Origin: Deinandra increscens subsp. villosa
Taxonomy: Eukaryota > Streptophyta > Magnoliopsida > Asterales > Asteraceae
DNA length: 64,000 nt
NCBI GenBank assembly: GCA_039602395.1
Contig: JBCNJP010000010.1
Coordinates: 30,135,414 to 30,199,413 of the forward strand
Direction: 5' to 3'
A program made the translations under genes and the position numbers. The notes beneath the pieces were generated by a model. The model was not told the origin of the DNA, searched no databases, and worked only from the letters and a program-made list of their open reading frames with translations. This document shows, piece after piece, positions 44,249-54,226 of the stretch (the first letter of the stretch is position 1; the number at the start of each line of letters is the position of its first letter).

Positions 44249-44260
44249 ACAAGGGGATGA
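44249..44260 (+). promoter_or_regulatory. Polypurine tract of Gypsy A
   Basis: ACAAGGGGATGA directly before the 3' LTR; preceded by 'tcgggacgaaaattcc', the usual Tekay/Del-type context. Confidence 0.85.
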
Positions 44261-46731
44261 TGTGACATCCGGGAATTTCAAGGTTTACTTCCGTTAGACA
44301 ATCTCCGTTAGTTACGTTAATAGTGTTAACTTACTAACTAATGCTTAACTAGGCCGAATACGTCCACGACCTTTGGTTGATCACCGAACCCGTCCATATG
44401 TGCTATGTATTTATTTATATGTTGTTATTATGAGAAACGTGATTTAAATGCATGATTTTTATTAAAAAGAATGACTATTTAATTATTTGATAAATTATGT
44501 GACAAATTGCCTAATTATGTGATTATATGTTTAACCGGGTAACTAAGTGTATGCATACATGATTAATGATTGGGCTAGTCATTAGACTAATCATGGGCTA
44601 ATGATGGCTAATCATTGGGGGCCCAAATCCCAATGAAAGCCCATGATGGCCATTAGTATTTAAATGAAGCTTTAAACCCTAATTACCCATTTGCATACAT
44701 CACACAAGAAACACACACACACTCTCTCCCTCTTGCGATTCTGGACCAGCCTTAGAGACCATCAAGATCAGCCATCTTTTCTGTAGAAGAAGATCATCCA
44801 TCGATCCTAGATCAAACCGTGAGTCCCATGACCATGTTTCTTGCTTTCTATGTGTTTTCTTCATAAAGCATGCCTAGATCTCCATGTAATCGTTAGATTT
44901 TCTGTAAGAATGCTTAGGAATACTAGATCTATCATAAAGACTACAACTTTACGTGTGAAACTGATCCATAATAGAGATTCATGCTAGATTAGGTTATTTT
45001 GTGTAAAATGTGTTCTTGAAGATTTGATGATGACAATACAAGTTTATGATGTTAAAAATGCTCCTGTGATGTTCCTAAATGATTATGTATGCTTGAAAAT
45101 GAATTACATGAAGTATGGAGGCTGTTAGAAAGATTTTTAGTCAAATTTACGGGTTTTTTAGCGACCAGCGACACTGTGCATTCATTAGGAGAAACTATCC
45201 AGCGAAACTATGCATATCTCCTTCCAGCGACACTGTGCAGCGAAACTGTAGTGTCTCTCGTGAACGAAACTGACCTTGTCCCTGAACGAAAGTTTAACCA
45301 GTTCCTGGCGAAACTAGCTAGCGAAACTAGCAGTTTCTCTAGCAGTTTCTCTAGCAGTTTCTCGAGCAGTTTCTCTAGCAGTTTCTCTAGCAGTTTCTCC
45401 AGCAGTTTCGCCATACTAAACCCAAACTTGTGCAACTTATTTGAATGCTATGCTATGACTTACATGATTATGCTATGATGAAACATGCTATGATTTCTGT
45501 AATATGTGAACCCTTGTTTATGATCAACCATCGGTGTCGTGTGTCGTTATGTCGTGTCGTAGTTCCAACGTGCTATGTTATGGGCCATAGTGATGATAAG
45601 TTAATGATTAGACACAAAACTAATACTTAAGACCTAAACGTGTTCATAGGTCTTCGTTAAGCAATAATTGGATTAGTTAGCAAGTGTAGCTGAGCAACCT
45701 AAGGTGAGTTTCACTAACCCTTTAATTGTGAGCCCGTTTGGGACACAACGAATGAACTTAACGAATGGGATACCTGTTATGGAAGTTGGAGTGTTTTATG
45801 GGGAGCACTTGCAACTGTCCATCCTTGGGGTTTCGATTGAAATCCGGAAACGACCATTTTGACACTTAAACTCTTTTTAGGATTTCAGATGAAATCCAGA
45901 ATAAACTTCTTAATATGACTAGTGTAGGTTAAAGTCTAAACCAGATGATATCACATGATTTCTAAGGATGCCTTAAAAACTTAAAAGTCCTCAATTTAGT
46001 ACTATTGATCTGAGAAGCGAGGGGATGTTGGGTAGATCTACTGAGGGTTTGACAAACCCTGCTCCGCGGTACACAAATGTGTAACCAACCGGTCGGGGGC
46101 CGAACGGAGTTCAATATCAGCCTATTTTAGTTGTGGGCCTCCCGAAAGGGACACAACTGGAGGCACCAACCATCGGCTATTGCCGAACTCTGTTACGTCA
46201 GCTTTCAGCCCTAGTACGACTTCCTTAGTGCATGGAAACCGGATTAGCTACCCGCGATATCGGTTAACCGCTTTAACTTTTACTTAACTAGTGCATATTC
46301 GGTAATTCAACACTTGGCAATGTTTTGCAAATCCATTACTTATTTATATGTTGATGAATACGATTATGAGACCGGGCCAATGCATGTCATGCCCACCGTG
46401 AACTCACCAACCGTTAGGTTGACACTTGTGTGGTTTTCACTTTTGCAGATCGTTGAGGAGTATCCGCTGGAGGTTGGCATGGCACATGAAGATGTTCTTC
46501 TTTCATTTAAAACTAAACTGGGAATTTCTAAACAATGATTTTGTAAAGCACGTGGTTAGTGCTAAGTACTGATGTTTTATTCCGCTGCGTAACTTTTAAA
46601 ACTGTTTTTATTATGAACATTTAGACTTTACTCTGATTCATTTAGTATTTGTAACTAATGGTTGTGGTCCTGGTTTGCTCGCACCCCTTAACGGTATAAA
46701 CTCCGTTAGTGGTTAATTTGGGGGTGTGACA
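44261..46731 (+). repeat. 3' LTR of Gypsy A
   Basis: 2471 bp, same ends as the 5' LTR. The length difference is mainly two extra 12-bp minisatellite units. Confidence 0.95.
45329..45412 (+). repeat. 12-bp minisatellite, seven units
   Basis: Seven units of AGCAGTTTCTCT with variants CTCG and CTCC; five units in the 5' LTR. Confidence 0.92.
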
Positions 46732-46930
46732 CCGATGATCTGAGCAACTGCTTCAGGGGACAACGTGGTTGTGAGTAGGACCACGGCTTTCTGGTCAGAT
46801 GAATCCCACAGAGATCGGGCCGTATTAACAATGGTTTTCTCATCGACAGTGGATGAGGCATCAGGAGCAACAGCGGTGTGAAATCAGCCCTTGGTACAGG
46901 AGCAGCGGCCATATCTGGGTTTTCCAGAGT
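46732..46930 (-). pseudogene. Copia gag, N-terminal part
   Basis: On the minus strand, sequence up to the Gypsy A junction reads '...SSTVDEKTIVNTARSLW' and 'DSSDQKAVVLLTTTLSPEAV' followed by AQIIG, the first part of a Copia Gag. It joins in phase with GCTTAREI on the other side (36373 downward). An upstream in-frame TGA shows that the copy was already decaying or has since decayed. Confidence 0.8.
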
Positions 46931-47099
46931 AACTAGTTGTCATCGGAAAGTTTTAGAGTGTGGAGGAATGTACTGTTTGAGAGATTCGATTCAGAGTTAG
47001 ATGAGGAAGCCATGATAGACAGGGGGAAGGAAGACGAAGAACAAAGGAGGGGGAAAGAGAACGACGAGAAAATTGAAACGAGGGGGAGAGAGAATAGGG

Positions 47100-47265
47100 T
47101 ACCTAGCGTGATACCATATGTGAGTTAATTGGGAATTGATATCCTCCAATAGGAGGAATGACATCTATAAATAAACCACAAATTTACAAATAGGTACATC
47201 AAGAATAAAACAATTACAAAGAATATTTAAACAAAGTTTAAGTGTTAACAACGATAGTAAACATC
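47100..47265 (-). mobile_element. Short 5' LTR and primer-binding site of the minus-strand Copia element
   Basis: On the minus strand, TGGTATCACGCTAGG (about 47101-47116), a Met-tRNA-like primer-binding site, follows an LTR end ...TTAACTCACA at 47118. The LTR extends to about 47265 (start TGTTTACTATCG or nearby) and holds a TATA-like TTTATTTATAG. At roughly 150 bp it is short, as in some RE1-like Copia families. The outer boundary is uncertain. Confidence 0.55.
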
Positions 47266-47914
47266 ATAAAGTACAATAGTTAATGTATACTAATCCCTAG
47301 TTTATTGAAATATAAATGTAAGTGATGGTTCTATAGCTTCTAACACAAATGCAATAAATACCAAACCATCTCCGTTTAGATGTTTTAAGATTGAAAAAAC
47401 ATACACATGTAAATGTTTAATTTAAAAAGCCATAAATATTATCTAATCATTAACGTAACAACACCTTATTCACGAATAGTGCGTGACTCTAAGATGACGT
47501 GCCTCTAAAATATTTGGTTTCAAAGCGATCCTCGAAAACTCCCTATACTGTAAAATATTCATTGAAAAAGCATATCCGCTAAAATACCAATATAATTACG
47601 TGGTTATTTCACATAAAAAAACTAATGTACATATACACCATATATTTTAACATTTAAAAAAATTATTTAACTTCTCATATAAATACAAGCTTGTAAAAGG
47701 ACGAAAATATCTTTCACGTGAGAGAAGTTAGCAAGAATGTTTAACGAAGTTAGTGGAAAGGATTGACAACGTGCAAATTAAAAAAAAAGTTATAATTAAT
47801 AGTTATTAAATATAAAGAATAGAACTAGTAATTTGATATTTTTATAAAGGATGAAATTAGTAATTTATTCTACTTTTTATATACATTGTAAAATTAGAAG
47901 TAGAAAGATTAAAA
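47266..47914. other. Intergenic AT-rich DNA
   Basis: No gene, repeat or element end recognised. Confidence 0.6.
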
Positions 47915-48219
47915 GTGTAGATAACGCCTCTGACTGTGGCAAAGGTGTATGACCCCTTAAGTGGAGGTCTTGGGTTCAAGTCCCACTTGTAACAAAAATA
48001 ATAAAAATGGGGGTTACAAGTTGGGCCAGGGGGTTTTCTCACGAGTGGTGAGTTTCCCCCTGATGGGGATTGGAGATGATCGGGTGGGTGGTGTAATATC
48101 CCCGTCAGTGATCCAAATTTACCGTTAAAAAAAAAGATAACGCCTCTGACGGCTTGTAAGGGACTTAGGGTGGTGTATTTTAATGAAATCGCTGTTAAAA
48201 AAAAAGTTTGTAGATAACG
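47915..48219 (+). mobile_element. Older SINE-like insertion interrupted by a younger SINE
   Basis: Outer copies of TGTAGATAACG lie at 47916-47926 (tgtagataacg) and 48209-48219. Between them, after removing the younger SINE and one copy of its target, about 67 bases remain, starting CCTCTGACGGCTTGTAAGG and ending in a poly-A run (48197-48205). This looks like a short SINE-type insertion with its own target duplication, but with no clear box B it may be a truncated copy. Confidence 0.5.
47920..48150 (+). mobile_element. tRNA-derived SINE with 15-bp TSD
   Basis: The element occupies 47935-48135. Box A-like GTGGCAAAGGTG (47936-47947) and box B GGTTCAAGTCC (47973-47983) form an RNA polymerase III internal promoter. 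A ~150-bp body and an A tail (48127-48135) follow. Perfect 15-bp target duplications GATAACGCCTCTGAC flank it (47920-47934 and 48136-48150). This is the standard structure of a plant SINE mobilised by a LINE. The short intact duplications suggest a fairly recent insertion. Confidence 0.9.
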
Positions 48220-48361
48220 TGATAAACATAAAACACCAAGAATCAAAACAAGTCCCCAAATTCAGAAAATCGTCTCCACCTTGGCTGAATTCACAAATTG
48301 ACCATCCTGTAAAAGTTAAAATACAACCGACAAATCCTACCTTTTCTGATCTTCTTTCTTT

Positions 48362-48937
48362 ATGCTCACCACCAAACCTTCCATTTCCCCATCCAAAACC
48401 CTAACCGTTACCCTCTTCACGACACCACTTGCAAATCCAATCGCTCCGCCTGCTGTTGACCCCTATGCGACGGATTTGGTGTCGGTGGCAGCGGAGAAAT
48501 ATGGAAACACCCACCCCCCTGTACGCATTTGTAAGTTCCTCGATGATTTCGATAAGAAAAAAGAAGTGAAAATATTCTGTTCAGAAAACATTTGGGCTCA
48601 TTTCGATATTCAGGATATGTAATTGATGATATGATCAATTTGTGAAATTAAGCGCAACACAGGGGATGATGTTCTTTACAAACATAAATTGGGTAAGAAG
48701 CACGTAGAGAAATTTAACGCAGTCTCAGTTGCTACCACTTCCACCAACCCGATCATAGATAGGACCCGTGAAAAGGGGGGCCAATTCTGGAATAAAAAAC
48801 AAGGCAGAGACCTCACAAGACTTGGAGATGAAGAGAACTTGTGTAATTTGCAATGTTTTTTGTATGCAATAGTGACGCAGTCTTCAGATTCCATCGATCG
48901 GGCCAAAAACATGCTTCCATGTGGAAAAAAGACCTAG
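48362..48937 (+). pseudogene. Possible host gene remnant, unidentified
   Basis: An ORF 48362-48622 starts with a Ser/Thr/Pro-rich stretch that could be an organelle-targeting N terminus and continues '...VDPYATDLVSVAAEKYG...CKFLDDFDKKKEVKIF'. After a stop, another open stretch 48650-48937 reads 'GDDVLYKHKLGKKHVEKF', 'NPIIDRTREKGGQFWNKKQ' and 'GRDLTRLGDEENLCNLQC'. The composition looks protein-coding and the two could be parts of one gene, but I recognise neither and see no convincing splice junction. Could be a decayed gene or an unannotated two-exon gene. Confidence 0.3.
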
Positions 48938-49040
48938 CAAGTTGGTGTTGTTTCTTCTTATCCTTGCTCTTTCCCTCAAAGGAAAATATTAAACTTTACC
49001 ATATTCATGTGCCTTTCTTGCCACATATTACATTTAGATA

Positions 49041-50547
49041 GATTCTTGCTTTTTAAAGTTGATAATCTTTGTCTTTAGATGTGATTTAGTAGGCTCACAT
49101 AACCTTTAATGAAGAAGGTATATTTGTCAATGGGATAAGATACGTAACACAAATCTAATGGTAGGACCTTTGAAAATTGAGCTGCTATATGACATTTGTT
49201 GAATTTGAATTCTGTTGGTTGTAATAATATCCTGAAAGCTTTATAATGAAACATGAAAGAATGGATTCCAACCATTTGCCCCTTGCTTGCTTGCTCTATT
49301 GAGACATGATTTGTGTGCTCCTGGATCATCCAGGAAATTAAATATGGGACATAGCAATTTTTTGCAGCCTTATATAGTTATATTATTTAGTGACATGGGC
49401 GTACCTAGTAAGGGTTCATGAGGTCATCGGCATCCCATGAATTTTTTGTTTTTTTTATGTTATATATTTATACGACCTATTTTTGACCGACCCCTTTAAA
49501 ATTTTAACACCAACCCCTTGAACTTTTAAGACCAATCCAAAGAAATATAAATCTATTGTTTTAAAATGGTACGAATATAAACTGAATAATTATTTATACT
49601 ATTAAGTCAATTACATCATTAATTCTTATAAGTTATAAAACTAAACTTAAGCACACAATAACTATTATAAACTTTTAACCTCCCATTATAGATTTACCCA
49701 ATAATGAATTCATTAAACAAAATATTTTTTTTTATAATCCTACCAGTGACGATTAAAAATAAACTCACACAATAAAAAAGTTTGTTCAACTTTCACACAT
49801 TCAAGTTCCGTCTCATCCTTAAAAGCAAACATGAGGACAACCCTTTGTCCCTCTTGGCTCTAACCTGAAAATCGGTGTTGTTGGAGCCAATCATACAAAC
49901 CACTGAACATAATTCTTGTTTCTATTGGAAACATCCATCTATCAAATCAGATTTTAAACAATCCTAAATCCTTATATAGTTAAGGTATTAATTTTTCAAT
50001 TTCATCTTTAAACTTACTTTATTATTATTTATTTAATTTATATTTTGATTATTTGCTTTATTTTATAATGTTAAAAAGTTTGTTGGATATTTTGTTAATG
50101 TGATATATTGCTTTGTTTGTTGATTACTTAATTGTTAATATGAACCGACCCGAACCAAAAAATTCAATAGTGGTGTACAACTGATACTAAAAAATTTCCG
50201 AATAGTGATGTTTACCAGTAATATTGAGGTATACAAACCCACCACCTCATTCTGCCCGAACCCTCATCCCCTAACACTAGTTGCCGAATTTTTAAAAAAG
50301 AATAGAAAGAACTAGATAAAAAATGGATTATAGTTTATTGGTTGGCCAGGTACAAATCATGTCTCTAAATTTTAAATTCATCTAGTTAGACCACCCCCAA
50401 CGCACGGGTTGCATGCTGGACATTCGCTTATGTGGCATGCACATGTTAGGCATGGTGCATTAGGGTGGTTGTCCATCCTTCAATTCTCTCTCCTTTGCAC
50501 GTCTATACACATGCACTTTTTTACTTTCCCCTCTCTCACATATCCCT

Positions 50548-50548
<1 letters not shown>
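49041..50548. other. Intergenic, repeat-like
   Basis: No coding sequence recognised. 49396-49510 ('gggcgtacctagtaagggttcatgagg...' to 'gaccgacccc') resembles a terminal region of hAT-type repeats common in plants, but no inverted partner or target duplication was found. Confidence 0.4.
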
Positions 50549-50578
<30 letters not shown>

Positions 50579-50590
50579 TTACATATATAT
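50549..50590. repeat. (CA)n(TA)n compound microsatellite
   Basis: Alternating CA units pass directly into TA units, then 'tttacatatatattt'. Confidence 0.9.
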
Positions 50591-50600
50591 TTTATTATAA

Positions 50601-53000
50601 CTAGAAGGTGACCCACCCGCGTTGTAGCGAGTCACCTTTTTGTGTGTGTATATGGTCTGGGGCTATGTTAGTTATAGTCATATTGTTTCATAATTTTTGT
50701 TAATAGACATGCCACTCTTTCTTTACCAAATGTACGGATTTAGTGTTTGGCTTTTGTTTACAAAAAGGAACATCTAGGGAAGTGTTATGACTTGCTATTC
50801 TTCCTAGTCTATTACTAATCTACAAAAGGGTAGTGTTATGGCTTCAACCAAACGTGTGGCTTTAACCAAAAGAGTTCACCAAATTCAACATGACTTTGTG
50901 TATAGAAGTTCACACATTTTTACACCAATATCTTCATCTTTTTCATTCATTTTTTTCCTTGAGCTTCCTCGATGTTGTTAGTGTTACTGCAGGTTACTTA
51001 TATGCATTATTTCATTTTGTTGGTACCTGTGGTTGCATACTTTCGAGTGGATTTCGTTGCTGGTGTCTTTGGTCCTGTTGGAGCTGTAAGTAGCAGCATT
51101 TGTTCTTTAGGTTCTTGCTGTGAGCATTTTGAGATGTGATGCACCATGGCTGGGAAGTTTGGTCACAGTTTTAGAGTGTAATTGTTTTTGTATCCGTGCT
51201 TTAGCACTAACTCCTTGCAGGAGACTTCAATTGCTGCTTCCATGCTTTCGTTGAAGAAGAAGACTAGGATCATTCCTGAAGCATCTTGTAGTGTAGCATT
51301 CACATAGTACCTAGTATGTTTTGTTTTGATTAGTTTGTGATATGTACTTTTGATGAGTGTGTATGTTGGTTGGGTTGGTGTTCTTACATGTAGTTTGGAT
51401 CAGAGATGCTGTGTGCATTTTCACATACGAAAGTTTCGCCATGAAACTATGTGTGGTTCTATCTTGAGAGATTTCTTCATGTACTTTCTTGTTGCAACTT
51501 GGTATAGTACATTTGATTGTAAACCAGTCTCTAGTGTGCTCGAAGTCTTTGATATATGCTTCACACATGTAGTACTTGTTCTGTTACAGTTATAATAGTG
51601 AGTAGTGTTCTTATATAGAGTAGGTTTAGGGGTGTGAGTTTTTCCCTTGTACTCTTCTGGGTTTTTTGTTTGCAACTTGGCTATTGTCAATCCACTTTGA
51701 GCAACTGTCTCTATAAGTTGTAAACTGCTCATTTCTTTGGGTTTCACTTGCATGAATCTTTGTTTGAACATGTAGAGAATAATGGTTAGTTTTAAGCTTT
51801 TATGTGATTATACAGATTGTAAAGGGATAGAGTGACTACCTGTGTTGTAACTGTTGGATATTCAGTGATAGTGGGTTCACTTCAGTTGTACTCACATTTG
51901 TTGACTCAAGTTGCACATATGCTGTTTTGAATAGCAAATACACGTCAAGTATTTTTCTTTTAATATGTAAATTTTATTTAGGTTTTTTTTATCATACCTT
52001 GATGTTCTGCGACTTTTGTTGAAGTATCAGCTAGTATCTTGCCTATTACATTTTCTTTTGTTAAGGCAAAAGCTGCCTTCTCTCAGAGTGTTAGTACAAC
52101 TGTGTAGCCCCTGTATACGAAGCAAATATGTTAGTAAAATAAATGTTAGATTTATGATATATGAGTTAATAAAAGATAGTAGGTGTTTTACTCCAGGTCT
52201 AGTAGAGTAAGCTTCAGCATGTTTCGAGTTTTTGGTTTGTACACCCTAGTTAAGAATTTAATCTGCCCCAAGTAATCAATTTATGTTTTCCATTGATGTT
52301 AGTGATATGTTCTTTTAAGATAAGTCAAATAATACTAATAGACAGTTTTTATGACATTTTTTATTTCCTTTACAAGTGAGTATTGGATTATCATTGTTGA
52401 ATCTTGGACAAAGATCTTTGTACTCAACAAAGTTGTAGTAGTATTTGGGTATGTTCCTCAGTTCCTGTCGGCAATAGGTGTCACCTCTGTTCTGGGTTTG
52501 AAGAGTAATGTAGCTGGGTGATCCACAACTTTGCCATATTGACGTGATGGGATACAAATTGGTCCTATGATTTTGTAACAGCTACTACTTTCATCAAAGA
52601 TTCATGTTTTTTGTCATCATTATTCAATTTTGCTTCGATGGCATGACCCTGTCAATGGAATTATTAGTTAGTTTCAATGTATGTTGTAGATACTTTTAAT
52701 AGAGATGAAGAAGTGATGTAAAAGGTTTAGATTATATTTCAGTGTGAGTGAGGAATAGAAGTAATGGTACTTTCTATAATTGATTTAATTGTAATATTTG
52801 TCTTTACAGTTACAAAATGACTGTACCTCTTACATATTTTTTTCACTCAAGTACAACCCATACTTTTTTTGAAATTGTCATTCAATATGTTCACTTCAGT
52901 TGTACTCACATCTGTTGACTCAAGTACAACCCATATTTTTTGGGTTCCTAATAGTGTTAAAGTTTCCTAAGTACATATTACAAAATGACTGTACTACTTA
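50601..53000 (-). mobile_element. Helitron-like element remnant, minus orientation
   Basis: On the minus strand the sequence ends with a hairpin (AGGTGAC/GTCACCT stem, 50606-50637, with an inner CGC...GCG pairing) and then CTAG|T at 50604-50601, a Helitron 3' terminus. RPA-like coding remnants lie upstream on the same strand, matching plant Helitrons that carry RPA genes 3' of the helicase. No RepHel helicase was recognised, and the 5' end (about 53 kb) is a guess. Confidence 0.55.
51311..52557 (-). pseudogene. Replication protein A-like (Helitron RPA) remnant
   Basis: Two minus-strand stretches resemble the single-stranded-DNA-binding RPA70-like proteins found in plant Helitrons. 52557-52315 has 'RNIPKYYYNFVEYKDLCPRF' and then 'NNDNPILT', like the segment before the OB-fold 'LTD.IG' motif. 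51568-51311 has 'FTIKCTIPSCNKKVHEE', like the C-terminal zinc-binding motif of RPA. Between them 51771-51421 is open in another phase ('VLYQVATRKYMKKSL'). Phase changes and stops separate the parts, so this is a decayed gene. Identity is inferred from short motifs. Confidence 0.45.
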
Positions 53001-53383
53001 TACAATTTTTTTAACTCAAAATGATTGAAAAAGGAAAAAAATATGTTGCTTTCTGATTTCTTATTAGGAAGAATGGATTATAATAATCCCATTTATACAC
53101 TATTGGCGGATAATAGTCCAATTTATGAATATTTGCATCGATGGTCCCATCTTTAATCTTATTTTTCTATAGTGGTTCCCCCGTTAAAAAATCTAACTCC
53201 GTTAGTTTTGTTTGTTGACGTGACATACGTTTAGTTTATTAATTATTTTTTTTAAAACATTTTCCTACATGGCAGCCACGTCCACACCTAGTTTTATTCA
53301 CCTAAATCTGATTTCCCCTAAAATTCTCCCAAATATGATTTCCCCCATAATTTCGAACCCTGACTCATCCGATTCTTGTTTTT

Positions 53384-53670
53384 ATAAGTTCACGCTAGTA
53401 AATTATTACATTACTAGATCACAGGGCCCAATATCTGGAAGCCTATTCCAGTAAGCTATTTTAATGCAGAAACCTAGCTGGATGTTCATATTCACATGCT
53501 TCCTATAATCCCACATACTCATGAAATTTCACTGATTGCCTGTAAAATTGTTAAATCAACTTTATCAACAACAATAATGTTATTGGTGAGCCATACCACA
53601 CTTGTTATTCAACTTTCAAAGCTACCGGAACTTCATAATTTCTCGCATGTAATGACTAGAATACAACTAG

Positions 53671-53725
<55 letters not shown>

Positions 53726-53811
53726 ATGAACCAAATGATTCTAGCATACTAGTTACGTAGTAATTTTTCACATTACAAGCAAACTTTTTCAATGTATAGC
53801 CAGTAAGCAAT
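53384..53811 (+). repeat. 430-bp direct repeat, copy 1
   Basis: Matches 61224-61658 at high identity from 'taag(t)tcacgctagtaaatt' to 'gtatagccagtaagcaat', including a long (AT)n at the same place (53671-53722). Flanking sequence differs on both sides. Confidence 0.88.
53671..53722. repeat. (AT)n microsatellite
   Basis: About 50 bp of uninterrupted TA/AT. Confidence 0.97.
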
Positions 53812-54226
53812 GTAATGCCACTACTATATGTTGTGGCCCAAAACTTTCAATAACAAAGGGTAGGTAACAAAACTCATATTGTAAATAGGATAATCTTAGG
53901 ACATATGCACGTAGAGGCACCATGTCGTCAAAGATGCAATAAGCTCAAAGAATCTGATAACCTAAACAAGTATAGATTCAATTTATTTAACACAGTAATA
54001 ATACTGGTTAGGCTCGGTTATGCTCCGCGCCTTAAACAATACAATATGTTCATAGATTTAGGTCCCGATAGGATTGGGTGTCCCAATACAATCGTATGGC
54101 CTACAATCGGATACGATCGTATATATCTATTAATATTTATCAAAACAGATCGTGCCCGATACAGTGGTATGCCTACCGATCTTAATACAACCGTATGGTC
54201 TATTTTAATAGATAAACAAGTATAAT
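53812..54226. other. Intergenic or LTR-flanking sequence
   Basis: Contains a degenerate repeated phrase ('aatacaatcgtatggcctac' at 54086 and 'aatacaaccgtatggtctat' at 54184). No gene recognised. Confidence 0.5.

Larger units (their letters stand above)
36374..46731 (+). mobile_element. Full-length Ty3/Gypsy chromovirus A (Tekay/Del-like), 10.4 kb
   Basis: LTRs at 36374-38821 and 44261-46731, a Met-tRNA primer-binding site, Gag-Pol with RT, RNase H and integrase, a chromodomain-like C terminus and a polypurine tract, all in order. It sits in the gag gene of the minus-strand Copia element. The flanks are CCGAC (36369-36373) and CCGAT (46732-46736): a 5-bp target duplication with one change, since the Copia gag reads through in phase if CCGAT is original. 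By eye the LTRs differ at roughly 20 positions (under 1%) plus two extra minisatellite units, so it is older than the LARD-like element but still recent. The polyprotein has two in-frame stops. Confidence 0.95.

Noticed and set aside
49396..49510. hAT-Tip100-like terminus
   Set aside because: No inverted partner or 8-bp duplication could be found; kept only as a remark in the intergenic entry.
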